Assembly: GCA_963811825.1 (NCBI GenBank)
Contig: CAWESS010000019.1
Location: forward strand, 62,001 to 126,000
DNA: 64,000 nt
Reading direction: 5' to 3'
From: Fodinibacter sp963811825
GTDB lineage: Bacteria; Actinomycetota; Actinomycetes; Actinomycetales; Dermatophilaceae
The notes under the pieces are model-generated. The model did not search any database. It was not told the DNA's origin and saw nothing but the letters and a program-made list of their open reading frames with translations. The stretch's first letter is position 1. Every line of letters begins with the position of its first letter. This document shows, one piece after another, positions 17,001 to 24,717 of this stretch. The position numbers and the translations under genes are program-made.

Positions 17001-18221
17001 CGGATCGGGTATGCCGTCGACGGAACCCTTGTGGTGCGCGCACTCGGCGACCCCGACGCGGCTGGCGTCCGCTTCCCCAGCGGCGACCGGCTCGACCCGA
17101 GCGGAATCGCGTTCGCCCCCGACGGCGGTACCGCCTACACGACACGGAAGGATGGCCTGCTGCTCAAATGGGACCTCGTGGGGGACCGCCAGTTCGTCCG
17201 TTCCCTGCCCGTCGCTCCCCAACCGGACCCAGCGAACAACCGCTATGTGCGCGTGTCCCCAGACGGTCGCACCACGGCCTACCTCATCGACCGGGGCGAC
17301 GAGTCATTCGCGGTCCAGTTCCTCGACCTGGATGCCAACACCTGGACCAAGCGCAGCCCGTACCTGCACACCCCGACCTACTACGGCGACCTCGCCTGGC
17401 ACCCGGCGAGCACGATGGTGGCCGTGGTTCACGGTGACCAGTCAGCACGCCTGTGGGACCGGACCGGTCGGCTCCTGGCCGAGCCGAGGGTGTTCAAGGA
17501 CCACGGCGTCACGATCGGAGTCGCGTTCAGCGGCGACGGCTCCCGCGTCGTCGTCGGCACCGACAAGGGCTGGGTCCACACCTTCAGCACCTCCTCCGGC
17601 AACAGCGTCGGCAGGCCCCTGCAGGTGATGGCCGGCGTCCCCGCGCCCTTCTTCGGCGTGAACCGCGACGGCAGTCGGGCACTGAGCTCGGCCGGGGGCA
17701 AGGTGCAGCTCCTCGACCTCGACGCGGGGGCCGTCCTCCGCTCGGCCGACGTGGGGTTCCAGGTCGAGGCCTTCGCGTGGTCACCTGATGCGACCACGGT
17801 CGCCGTGAGTGGCCAGGCGAACATCGATGACGGCTCGGGAAGAGTCGGCCTGCTCGACCCGCAAACCCTGCGCGTGAGGTCGGTGTCCAACGGCGAACAG
17901 ACAGCCGGCGGATGGTTCGTCGCCTACTCCCCGGACGCGGCCCGGTTCGTCACGGCCTTCGAAGGCAGGGTCAGCCTCTGGGACGCAAAGACGGCGCGCC
18001 TGCTCGGTTCCCTGCACGTCGAGAACGGCGACGGTGCAGGATTCGCCCCCGGGACACCCAACGTGCTCATCGCGACGAGCACCGCCGCGGTGTCGGTCTG
18101 GGACCCGCGGCCGGAGGCGGCCCTCGACACCGCCTGCCGTGTGGCCGGGCGGGACCTCACAGCAGAGGAGTGGGCGAAATACCTGCCCGGTCGGACCCGC
18201 CAGTCGGTGTGCCCGCACTGA
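14031..18221 (+). CDS. SARP/BTAD - STAND NTPase - WD40-like regulator, 5' third broken by many frameshifts
   Basis: Joined across breaks, this is a protein of about 1,390 residues. The order is: winged-helix DNA-binding start MGIAVLGPLEVGG; the SLAEAIWGEAPPASWAKVVQ recognition helices; bacterial transcriptional activation domain (FEHLIGRARELLALGEPERA, LERLVELREDAEDLRLEALL); P-loop NTPase GPSGSGKSSLARAG; STAND segment ILTFRADRLGDISAYPAFA; one transmembrane-like helix near AGLAAVAAFLAIAVVAGLAAV; and a long beta-propeller with degenerate WD repeats (VRRVQFSPDGRHLVVAV, VGVAFSGDGSRVVVG) ending AEEWAKYLPGRTRQSVCP. From about 15300 to 18221 the frame is intact. Upstream about nine single-base shifts (near 14142, 14275, 14573, 14795, 14895, 15105, 15170, 15264 and 15300) interrupt it. 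Such proteins act as signal-dependent regulators in Actinobacteria; target unknown. Confidence 0.75.
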
Positions 18222-18358
18222 CTCCAAGCGCTTCATGTGCCAACCCGCCTGTGACACAGACTGACCTTCCCAGCTCGGCCGGACGCTTGAGGATTCTGCG
18301 GACCATGTGCGGACTGGAAGTGACCAGCGGGGGGAAAGCGCAGGTCAGCCCCGGTGTA

Positions 18359-18384
18359 GTGGACGAGTCGGGCTGTAGGCCGGG
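18359..18384. repeat. 26-bp direct repeat, right copy (3' end of rnpB)
   Basis: Identical to 13416-13441. This copy covers the last 24 nt of rnpB plus two flanking bases, so it is the functional member of the pair. After the repeat the two sites diverge (ATTCGTCC against TTCTGTCC). Confidence 0.85.
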
Positions 18385-18743
18385 TTCTGTCCCGCGCCGC
18401 CGTTGCCGGCGATGCGGTGACGGTCATCCATCTCGGGTGGCCGTTGCCGACCACCTCCAGCGCCCTACCCGTGTGCTCGGGCGGGCCGCCCTCGAACGCA
18501 CACTGTCTGGGCTTGCTCCGGATGGGGTTTACCGAGCCGACCTGGTCACCCAGGTCGCTGGTGGTCTCTTACACCACCGTTTCACCCTTACCCCGATCGC
18601 TTGCGCGGCCGGGGCGGTCTGTTTTCTGTGGCACTGTCCCGCGGGTCGCCCCGGGTGGCTGTTAACCACCATCCTGCCCTTCGGAGCCCGGACCTTCCTC
18701 GGCGGTGGTTGCCCACCGACGCGACCGTCCGCCCGACTCGTCC
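18361..18743 (-). ncRNA. rnpB: RNase P RNA (M1 RNA, type A)
   Basis: On the minus strand the ends GGACGAGTCGGGC (18731-18743) and GCCCGACTCGTCC (18361-18373) are perfectly complementary and form helix P1. Conserved core elements are present in order: GAGGAAGGTCCGGGCTCC (CR-I), GACAGTGCCACAGAAAACAG (CR-II/III region), GGGTAAGGGTGAAACGGTGG, GTGTAAGAGACCACCAGC, GGTAAACCCC, and ACAGAACCCGGCCTAC near the 3' end. Length about 383 nt fits an actinobacterial type A RNA. It is the catalytic subunit that matures tRNA 5' ends. Its 3' end is duplicated at 13416. Confidence 0.95.
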
Positions 18744-18852
18744 GCAGCCAGTGTAGGGCCGCCCGGACGCCCCGCCGCAGCGCGGCCGCCGATCGGGGCG
18801 TACTGTCACGAGACGGAGCCCTTCGGGCTTCCCCAACGCTGGGAGCACCGCA

Positions 18853-18984
18853 ATGGCTGACAAGTCCCCTCGACAGCACATGGCCAAGAAGGCGAGCAAG
18901 TCGATCAAGGAGAAGCGGGCCGACAAGCACGCGAAGGCCGACGCCAAGAACCACCTCGACATCGGTCAGGTCGGCAAGAAGTAG
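18853..18984 (+). CDS. Small basic conserved protein (43 aa)
   Basis: A 43-residue, very Lys-rich ORF, MADKSPRQHMAKKASKSIKE, then EKRADKHAKADAKNHLDIGQ and VGKK. Small proteins of this sequence type are widespread in Actinobacteria; function unknown. The upstream GGGAGCACC can serve as a ribosome-binding site. Lysine and alanine composition suggests nucleic-acid association or disorder, which is inference only. It sits between rnpB (divergent) and the metallo-hydrolase gene. Confidence 0.72.
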   Translation: MADKSPRQHMAKKASKSIKEKRADKHAKADAKNHLDIGQVGKK

Positions 18985-19018
18985 CGCTGCTCCACGCCTT
19001 CGGGCATACCGTGGCGGG

Positions 19019-19678
19019 ATGCGGATCACCCACCTCGGTCATGCCTGCCTGCTCGTCGAGATGGCGGACGTGCGGGTCCTCATCGACCCCGGCACGTTCG
19101 TCGACGACCTCGGTGCGGCGCGCGATCTCGATGCCGTGGTCGTCACCCACCGGCACCCGGACCACCTCGACCCGCAGCGACTGCCCGGCATCCTCGCGGC
19201 CAACCCCCGAGCGGCCCTGCTGTGCGACGCCGACAGCGTGGCGGCCTGCGCCGACCTCGGCATCGAGGCGCGCGCCCACGACGGGTCACCGACGCAGGTC
19301 GGCTCGCTGACCATCACCCCGTTCGGTGACCAGCACGCCCTGATCCACGACGACCTCCCGCGGATCACGAACGTGGGGGTGCGCCTCGACGCCGACGGCG
19401 AGCCCTCGTTCTTCCACCCCGGCGACGCCCTGGATGCCGTGCCGGGACACGTCGACGTCCTCGCCTTCCCGCTCCAGGCGCCGTGGCAGCGCAGCCGCGA
19501 CATGACGGCCTTCCTGCGCCGGCTGGAGGCGCCGCACGCGGTGCCGATCCACGACGGTCTGCTCCAGCGGCGTGGGCGCGAGCTCTACCTCGGCCAGGCC
19601 GGGCAGCTCGGGTGCGCGAGCACCCGCATCCACGACCTCGCCGGCGCCGGCGCCGTGGAGTTCCGCGCAGGCGACTGA
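19019..19678 (+). CDS. MBL-fold metal-dependent hydrolase (UlaG-like)
   Basis: A 219-residue metallo-beta-lactamase-fold protein. MRITHLGHACLLVEMADVRV is the typical start, LIDPGTF follows, and VVVTHRHPDHLDPQRLP holds the HxHxDH metal site at about residues 41-47. FFHPGDALDA and AVPIHDGLL supply the later Asp and His ligands. Substrate is unknown; close relatives are annotated as L-ascorbate-6-phosphate lactonase-like or generic. A TACCGT hexamer is 6 nt before the ATG (leaderless pattern). It converges on ppgK with a hairpin in the 28-bp gap. Confidence 0.85.
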   Translation: MRITHLGHACLLVEMADVRVLIDPGTFVDDLGAARDLDAVVVTHRHPDHLDPQRLPGILAANPRAALLCDADSVAACADLGIEARAHDGSPTQVGSLTITPFGDQHALIHDDLPRITNVGVRLDADGEPSFFHPGDALDAVPGHVDVLAFPLQAPWQRSRDMTAFLRRLEAPHAVPIHDGLLQRRGRELYLGQAGQLGCASTRIHDLAGAGAVEFRAGD

Positions 19679-19681
19679 CCA

Positions 19682-19705
19682 CGGATGCCGGCCACCCGGC
19701 ATCCG
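19682..19705. terminator. Bidirectional hairpin made of two inverted GGATGCCG octamers
   Basis: CGGATGCCGG (19682-19691) and CCGGCATCCG (19696-19705) are perfect inverted repeats with a CCAC loop, in the gap between two convergent genes. There is no U tract, so this is a stem-type terminator or transcript-end stabiliser; termination itself is inferred from position. Confidence 0.6.
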
Positions 19706-19706
19706 C

Positions 19707-20484
19707 TCAGGTGTGGCGGCCGCGCTCCTGCTGGGTTCCGTTCGCGAGCACCGCGGCGCCGATGATCCCGGCGGCGTTGCGCAGCACGGCGGGCACGATG
19801 GGGGTGCGCAGGTCGAGCAGCGGGAGGAACTTGTGGGACTTCTTCGAGATGCCGCCGCCGACGACGATGAGGTCGGGCCACATGAGGTCCTCGAGGTGGC
19901 GGTAGTAGCGCTGCAGCGCGAATCGCCCACTCCTCGTAGCTGAGCCCCTCGGCGGTCTTGATCGAGCTCGCCGCGACCGTCTCGGCGTCGATGCCGTCGA
20001 TCTCGAGGTGGCCGAGCTCGGAGTTGGGCACGAGCACTCCCCGGTTGATGACCGCAGTGCCGATGCCGGTGCCCAGGGTGGTCATGATGACCAGGCCGTC
20101 CTGGCCCTTGGCGGCGCCGTACCAGAGCTCGGCGACGCCCGCGGCATCCGCGTCGTTGACGACGACGACGTCGTGCTGGAGGCGGTCCTCGAGGAGCTTC
20201 TCGATCTCGCAGTCGATCCACGACTTGTCGATGTTCGCGGCGGTCTTCACGACGCCGTGCTGCACGACGCCCGGGATCGTCACCCCGATGGGGGAGCCGT
20301 CGTGCACCTCGTCGAACTGCTCCACGATCTGGGCGATGATGTCGCAGACCGCCTCCGGGGTGGACTCGGCCGGGGTGTCGATCCGGACACGCTCCTGGGC
20401 GAACTCGCCCTTGTCGAGGTCGACCGGGGCTCCCTTGATGCCACTTCCGCCGACGTCGATGCCGAGGGGCAATGCTGTGCTCAT
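19707..20484 (-). CDS. ppgK: Polyphosphate glucokinase PpgK, frameshift
   Basis: A ROK-family kinase phosphorylating glucose with polyphosphate or ATP. The N-terminal LGIDVGGSGIKGAPVDLDKG contains the phosphate motif plus the APVDLDKG extension specific to polyphosphate glucokinases. VTIPGVVQHGVVKTAANID, VVVNDADAAGVAELWYGAA and TTLGTGIGTAVINRGVLVPN (second phosphate site) follow. A frame change near 19921, after YEEWA, leads into ALQRYYRHLEDLMWPDLI and VVGGGISKKSHKFLPLL, the correct C-terminus. About 258 residues in all. ATG overlaps the map stop by four bases (ATGA). The break is a single-base deletion, probably a sequencing error. Confidence 0.85.
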
Positions 20485-21353
20485 GCTGCGTCTCCCTGGG
20501 TGAGGATCTCGGGACCGTGGTCGGTGACGAGGATGGTGTGCTCGAACTGTGCCGAACGTCGGCGGTCCTTCGTCACGACCGTCCACCTGTCGTCCCACAT
20601 CTCCCACTCGGGCGTGCCGAGGTTGAGCATGGGCTCGACGGTGAAGGTCATCCCCGCCTCGATCACGGTGTCGTAGGACGGCGCCGCGTCGTAGTGCGGG
20701 ATGATCAGCCCGCTGTGGAAGGCCGAGCCGATGCCGTGGCCGGTGAAGTCGCGCACGACGCCGTAGCCGAAGCGCCGCGCATACGACTCGATGACCCGGC
20801 CGATGACGTTGACCGCACGCCCGGGAACAGCCGCCCGGATGCCGCGCATCATCGCCTCGTGGGTGCGCTCGACGAGCAGGCGTGACTCCTCGTCGACGTC
20901 GCCGACGAGGTAGGTCGCGTCGGTGTCGCCGTGGACCCCACCGATGTAGGCGGTGATGTCGATGTTGACGATGTCGCCGTCCTGGAGCGGTCGGCTGTCG
21001 GGGATGCCGTGGCACACGACCTCGTTGACCGAGGTGCACAGCGACTTGGGAAAGCCTCGGTAACCCAGGGTGGACGGATAGGCGCCGTGGTCGAGGAGGA
21101 ACTCGTGCCCGACCCGGTCGATCTCGTCGGTGGTGACGCCCGGGGCGATCACGGCGGCGGCGGCGGCCATCGCGTTCGCGGCGATCCGACCGGCCACCCG
21201 CATCGCCTCGATGGTCTCGGCGTCCTTGACCTCTGACCCGGTGAAGCGCGCCGGGGCAGGTCGGTCGACGTATTCGGGGCGCACGATGGAGGCCGGCACC
21301 GGCCGACGAGGGGAGAGCGCACCTGGGGCGACGGCAGAGGACGTCAACGGCAT
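20481..21353 (-). CDS. map: Methionine aminopeptidase, type I
   Basis: A 290-residue MetAP with the short N-terminal extension (about 40 residues) of the second actinobacterial Map. All five metal ligands can be placed: Asp in GDIVNIDITAY, Asp in GGVHGDTDATYLVG, His in DFTGHGIGSAFHSGL, Glu in FTVEPMLN and Glu in AQFEHTILVT. It removes the initiator methionine from new proteins. On the minus strand TAGACT (21361-21366) ends 7 nt before the ATG, so the message is probably leaderless. It is translationally coupled to ppgK downstream. Confidence 0.93.
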   Translation of the reverse strand: MPLTSSAVAPGALSPRRPVPASIVRPEYVDRPAPARFTGSEVKDAETIEAMRVAGRIAANAMAAAAAVIAPGVTTDEIDRVGHEFLLDHGAYPSTLGYRGFPKSLCTSVNEVVCHGIPDSRPLQDGDIVNIDITAYIGGVHGDTDATYLVGDVDEESRLLVERTHEAMMRGIRAAVPGRAVNVIGRVIESYARRFGYGVVRDFTGHGIGSAFHSGLIIPHYDAAPSYDTVIEAGMTFTVEPMLNLGTPEWEMWDDRWTVVTKDRRRSAQFEHTILVTDHGPEILTQGDAA

Positions 21354-21366
21354 ACGGTGGAGTCTA
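21354..21366 (-). promoter_or_regulatory. -10 box and start-site region of map (leaderless)
   Basis: TAGACT on the minus strand (21361-21366), then 7 nt (CCACCGT), then the map ATG. No Shine-Dalgarno sequence fits between. Confidence 0.6.
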
Positions 21367-21396
21367 GGCAAACCGCCGACGCGAAGGAGGACCGAG

Positions 21397-21591
21397 ATGA
21401 AGTACTGGTTCAACGTGGACACGGGGCAGGTCGAGAGCGACGACACCCGCAGCCAGGACGCAACGGTCATGGGGCCCTACGACACGCAGGCCGCAGCCGC
21501 TGCGGCGCTCGACACCGCCCGGGCCAACACCGAGCGGTGGGATGCCGAGGACCGCAAGTGGTCCGGCGATGACGAATCCCAGGAGGACTGA
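21397..21591 (+). CDS. Small conserved actinobacterial protein (64 aa)
   Basis: A 64-residue acidic protein: MKYWFNVDTGQVESDDTRSQ, then VMGPYDTQAAAAAALDTARA and TERWDAEDRKWSGDDESQED. The W/Y-FNVDTGQVE start and GPYDT segment recur in short actinobacterial hypothetical proteins; a SPOR-like fold is possible but I cannot prove it. AAGGAGG lies 8 nt upstream of the ATG, one of the best ribosome-binding sites in the window. It is divergent from map and convergent with the methyltransferase gene. Confidence 0.8.
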   Translation: MKYWFNVDTGQVESDDTRSQDATVMGPYDTQAAAAAALDTARANTERWDAEDRKWSGDDESQED

Positions 21592-21603
21592 GTCCCAACG
21601 GGT

Positions 21604-21640
21604 CCCACGCTCTGCGTGGGCGGACTGAGCTCAGCCGCCC
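21604..21640. terminator. Two hairpins between convergent genes
   Basis: CCCACGC-TCT-GCGTGGG (21604-21620) is a perfect 7-bp stem with a 3-nt loop. Immediately after, GGGCGG and CCGCCC flank the palindromic CTGAGCTCAG (about 21618-21640). They lie at the junction of the 64-aa gene and the convergent methyltransferase gene and probably end both transcripts. The second arm runs into the methyltransferase 3' end. Confidence 0.6.
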
Positions 21641-22293
21641 GTGCGCCGGTGCACCGACACGGCATACGACCCGCCGGGCACGAAGCGGTCGCCCGGCACG
21701 AAGCGGTCCCGGTCCCAGGTGGCGTACCGGGCGATGAACGAGAGCCCCGCCGCCTCGGCCAGCCGGTCGTACACCCGAAGGTCCACGACCGCAGCCCGGT
21801 CGGGCAGCGACGCTCCGGACAGGCCGAACCCCGCCACGAGGTAACCCCCGGGCGCCAGGTGTGCGGACAGCCGTTCGAGCACCGCGGGCAGCGTGCCGTC
21901 GGCGAGGTAGGGCACCACGTTGCCGGCCATGACGACGCAGTGGAACTCCTGCTCGGTGCGCAGGTTGAGGGTGGACAGGTCGGCGACGAAGAACCGGGTG
22001 TCGACGTCCTCCCTGGCCAGGGCGATGAGGTGTTCGTCGGCGTCGACGCCGATCGCGGTGTGCCCGAGGCGGGTCAGCTTGCTCGCGACGCGCCCGAAGC
22101 CGCACCCGGCATCCAGCACCCGCGACGGCGGGGGCACGAGCGTGGTGATGAACCGTGCCTCACCGTGGATGTCGGTGCCCGCCTCCTCCAGGTCCAGGAA
22201 GCGCTTGCGGTAGTCGTGGGCCGCCTCCGGCCCGCTCTGCAGGGCCGACCAGCGGGTCGGCGACGGTGCGTTCGGTGTCTCCATGGGCCACAT
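21631..22293 (-). CDS. Class I SAM-dependent methyltransferase
   Basis: A 220-residue Rossmann-fold methyltransferase. Motif I is RVLDAGCGFGRVASKLTRLG (about residues 60-79), followed by IGVDADEHLIALAR (motif post-I acidic residue), FHCVVMAGNVVPYLADGTLP (motif II region) and LAPGGYLVAGFG (motif III). Substrate unknown. Near the C-terminus a 15-bp tandem duplication encodes DRFVPGDRFVPGG. Two ATG starts, MWPMETPN and METPN, are possible; the upstream one is used here, without a clear ribosome-binding site. Confidence 0.82.
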   Translation of the reverse strand: MWPMETPNAPSPTRWSALQSGPEAAHDYRKRFLDLEEAGTDIHGEARFITTLVPPPSRVLDAGCGFGRVASKLTRLGHTAIGVDADEHLIALAREDVDTRFFVADLSTLNLRTEQEFHCVVMAGNVVPYLADGTLPAVLERLSAHLAPGGYLVAGFGLSGASLPDRAAVVDLRVYDRLAEAAGLSFIARYATWDRDRFVPGDRFVPGGSYAVSVHRRTGG

Positions 22294-22354
22294 GTTCGTT
22301 CGACGCTCTCTGTCGCAGCCGGGTTTCAGGACGTGGGGTTCAGGGACCTGGGGT

Positions 22355-23230
22355 TCAGGACTCGAAGGAGTGCTCGGATGCCGGGAACGTGCCACCCGCG
22401 ACATCGGCGGCATACGCCGTGGCCGCGTCCCCGAGCGCGGTGCGCAGGTCGGCGTACTTCTTGACGAAGCGAGGGGCGCGACCACCACGCAGCCCGGCCA
22501 TGTCCTGCCACACGAGCACCTGCGCGTCGCAGTGCGGGCCGGCGCCGATGCCGATGATCGGGATGCGCAGGGCCTCGGTGACCCGCTGCGCCGCCGGCGA
22601 GGGCACCATCTCGATGACGATCGCGAAGCAGCCCGCGGCCTCGAGCGCGAGGGCGTCGTCCATCAGCTTGTCCGCCCCGGCGCCGCGGCCCTGCACCTTG
22701 TAGCCACCGAGGACGTGCTCGCTCTGGGGGGTGAAGCCGATGTGCCCCATGACGGGGATGCCGGCGCGCACGAGCAGCTCGACCTCGGGCACCATCGCCG
22801 CGCCGCCCTCGAGCTTGACCGCGTGGGCCAGCCCCTCCTTCATGAAGCGGGTCGCCGTCGCCAGCGCCTGCTGCGGGCTGGCCTGGTAGGAGCCGAACGG
22901 CAGGTCCGCGACGACCATCGCCCGCTTCGCCGCGCTCGTCACCGCGCGGGTCAGCGGGACGAGGTGGTCGACGGTCACCGGGACGGTGGTCTCGAAGCCG
23001 TAGACGTTGTTGCCGGCGCTGTCCCCGACGAGCAGGACGGGGATGCCGGCCTCGTCGAAGATCTCGGCCGTGTACATGTCGTAGGCCGTGAGCATCGCCC
23101 ACTTCTCGCCCCGCTCCTTCATCTGGTGCAGGTGCGGCACGCGAACCCGCCGCTGCGGGGCGGCCTGGGCGCCGGTGCCGTAGGGCGCCGTGCCCTCGGG
23201 GGCGGGAGTGGTGGGCGTCGACTCGCTCAT
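22355..23230 (-). CDS. panB: 3-methyl-2-oxobutanoate hydroxymethyltransferase PanB
   Basis: A 291-residue enzyme that makes ketopantoate, the first step to pantothenate and coenzyme A. Landmarks are MLTAYDMYTAEIFDEAGIPV, LLVGDSAGNNVYGFETTVPV (Mg-binding Asp), ADLPFGSYQASPQQALATA, VKLEGGAAMVPEVELLV, VMGHIGFTPQSEHVLGGYKV and IPIIGIGAGPHCDAQVLVW. About 25 disordered residues precede the barrel. On the minus strand TACGAT ends 7 nt before the ATG (leaderless pattern). It is divergent from glnA2; panB close to glnA2/glnE is also seen in M. tuberculosis (Rv2225 to Rv2221c). Confidence 0.95.
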   Translation of the reverse strand: MSESTPTTPAPEGTAPYGTGAQAAPQRRVRVPHLHQMKERGEKWAMLTAYDMYTAEIFDEAGIPVLLVGDSAGNNVYGFETTVPVTVDHLVPLTRAVTSAAKRAMVVADLPFGSYQASPQQALATATRFMKEGLAHAVKLEGGAAMVPEVELLVRAGIPVMGHIGFTPQSEHVLGGYKVQGRGAGADKLMDDALALEAAGCFAIVIEMVPSPAAQRVTEALRIPIIGIGAGPHCDAQVLVWQDMAGLRGGRAPRFVKKYADLRTALGDAATAYAADVAGGTFPASEHSFES

Positions 23231-23368
23231 GGCCCTGATCGTATGCCGCCACGATGTCCGCCACGCCGGGCCCACTGGAGTACGGATGACGGCCCGCACG
23301 ATGTTCGGATGCCGGACGCCCGGCGGCGCGTTACCCGCGGGACACACGGGTGCGGCAGGATTCGGGTC

Positions 23369-24706
23369 ATGGACCGTCAGCAGGAGTTCGTCCTCCGCAC
23401 CATCGAAGAGCGCGACATCCGATTCGTCCGGCTCTGGTTCACCGACGTGCTCGGCACCCTGAAGTCCGTCGCCATCGCACCGGCCGAGCTCGAGGGGGCC
23501 TTCGCCGAGGGGATCGGCTTCGACGGCTCGGTCATCGAGGGCTTCGCCCGCATCTACGAGGCCGACATGCTCGCCAAGCCGGACCCGAGCACCTTCCAGG
23601 TGCTGCCGTGGCGCGGCGAGAGCCCGGGCACGGCCCGGATGTTCTGCGACCTCACGCTCCCCGACGGCACCCCGAGCATGGCCGACCCGCGGCACGTGCT
23701 GCAGCGGTCGCTCACCAAGGCCGCCGACCTCGGGTTCACGTTCTACACCCACCCCGAGATCGAGTTCTTCCTGCTCAAGCAGGGCTGGGTGCCGGGTCAG
23801 AAGCCCGAGCCCATCGACCAGGCGGGGTACTTCGACCACGTGCCCCACGGCAACAGCCACGACTTCCGCCGTGCCGCGATCGGCATGCTCGAGGCGATGG
23901 GCATCTCGGTGGAGTTCAGCCACCACGAGGGCGCACCCGGCCAGAACGAGATCGACCTGCGCTACGCCGACGCCCTGTCCACGGCCGACAACATCATGAC
24001 CTTCCGTGCCGTCATCAAGGAGGTCGCCCTCGAGCAGGGCATCTTCGCCTCCTTCATGCCCAAGCCGTTCGCCGAGCACCCCGGGTCGGGCATGCACACC
24101 CACCTCTCCCTCTTCGAGGGCGACACCAACGCCTTCCACGAGCCGGGCGCGCCCTACCAGCTCTCCCGCACGGGCCGTCAGTTCATCGCCGGGCTCCTGC
24201 ACCACGGGGCCGAGCTGACCGCCGTGACCAACCAGTGGGTCAACTCCTACAAGCGGCTCTGGGGCGGGGGAGAGGCGCCGGCCCACCTCACGTGGGGCCA
24301 CAACAACCGCTCCGCGATGGTGCGCGTGCCGATGTACAAGCCGAGCAAGGGCAACAGCACCCGCGTCGAGGTGCGCAGCATCGACAGCGCGTGCAACCCC
24401 TACCTCGCCTTCGCCGTGCTCCTCGCGGCCGGGCTGAAGGGCATCGAGGAGGGCTACGACCTGCCTCCCGAGACCGAGGACGACGTCTGGAGCCTCACCG
24501 ATGCCGAGCGCAAGGCGATGGGCATCAAGCCACTGCCGGCGAGCCTCAGCGACGCCATCAGCGTCATGGAGGGCAGCGAGCTGATCGCCGAGACCCTGGG
24601 CGAGCACACCTTCGACTTCTTCCTGCGCAACAAGCGTGCCGAGTGGGCCGACTACCGCAACCAGGTGAGTGCCTTCGAGCTCGACCGCTACCTGCCCCGC
24701 CTCTGA
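23369..24706 (+). CDS. glnA2: Glutamine synthetase-family protein GlnA2
   Basis: A 445-residue glutamine synthetase-fold enzyme clearly of the GlnA2 group: MDRQQEFVLRTIEERDIRF, VRLWFTDVLGTLKSVAIAP, EGIGFDGSVIEGFARIYEAD, EIEFFLLKQGW, MPKPFAEHPGSGMHTHLSLF, NQWVNSYKRLWGGGEAP and RVEVRSIDSACNPYLAFAV. Mycobacterial GlnA2 is a minor glutamine synthetase; in Streptomyces GlnA2 acts as a gamma-glutamylpolyamine synthetase, so the substrate may be a polyamine rather than ammonia. GYDLPPETED around Tyr363 keeps a YDLPPE core like the adenylylation loop of GSI. CAGGAT lies 7 nt before the ATG. glnE follows 11 bp downstream. Confidence 0.93.
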   Translation: MDRQQEFVLRTIEERDIRFVRLWFTDVLGTLKSVAIAPAELEGAFAEGIGFDGSVIEGFARIYEADMLAKPDPSTFQVLPWRGESPGTARMFCDLTLPDGTPSMADPRHVLQRSLTKAADLGFTFYTHPEIEFFLLKQGWVPGQKPEPIDQAGYFDHVPHGNSHDFRRAAIGMLEAMGISVEFSHHEGAPGQNEIDLRYADALSTADNIMTFRAVIKEVALEQGIFASFMPKPFAEHPGSGMHTHLSLFEGDTNAFHEPGAPYQLSRTGRQFIAGLLHHGAELTAVTNQWVNSYKRLWGGGEAPAHLTWGHNNRSAMVRVPMYKPSKGNSTRVEVRSIDSACNPYLAFAVLLAAGLKGIEEGYDLPPETEDDVWSLTDAERKAMGIKPLPASLSDAISVMEGSELIAETLGEHTFDFFLRNKRAEWADYRNQVSAFELDRYLPRL

Positions 24707-24717
24707 CCGGCGCCGGG

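Larger units (their letters stand above)
13416..18384. mobile_element. Putative 4.9-kb genomic islet between rnpB-derived direct repeats
   Basis: The segment between the two 26-bp repeats holds one very large SARP/STAND/WD40-type gene and a small divergent ORF, and nothing recognisable as recombinase, transposase or toxin. The octamer GGATGCCG/CGGCATCC, frequent on both sides, does not occur between 13442 and 18358 by eye. Without the islet, rnpB would be followed directly by the vWA gene in the same orientation. I infer acquisition by integration at the rnpB 3' end followed by loss or external supply of the integrase. Alternatives are a deletion remnant of a larger element or a chance partial duplication of rnpB. 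Confidence 0.5.

Noticed and set aside
14638..17340. GGATGCC-like words in the islet as evidence for native origin
   Set aside because: The copies near 14638 (GGATGCCC) and 17331 (GGATGCCA) lack the final G and are not the full octamer.
13416..18384. Prophage or transposon
   Set aside because: No phage structural gene, integrase, transposase or terminal inverted repeat was found between the direct repeats.
22300..22360. Triple GGTTCAGG-type repeat between the methyltransferase and panB
   Set aside because: Three short imperfect copies in 45 bp; too short and unstructured to claim a function.
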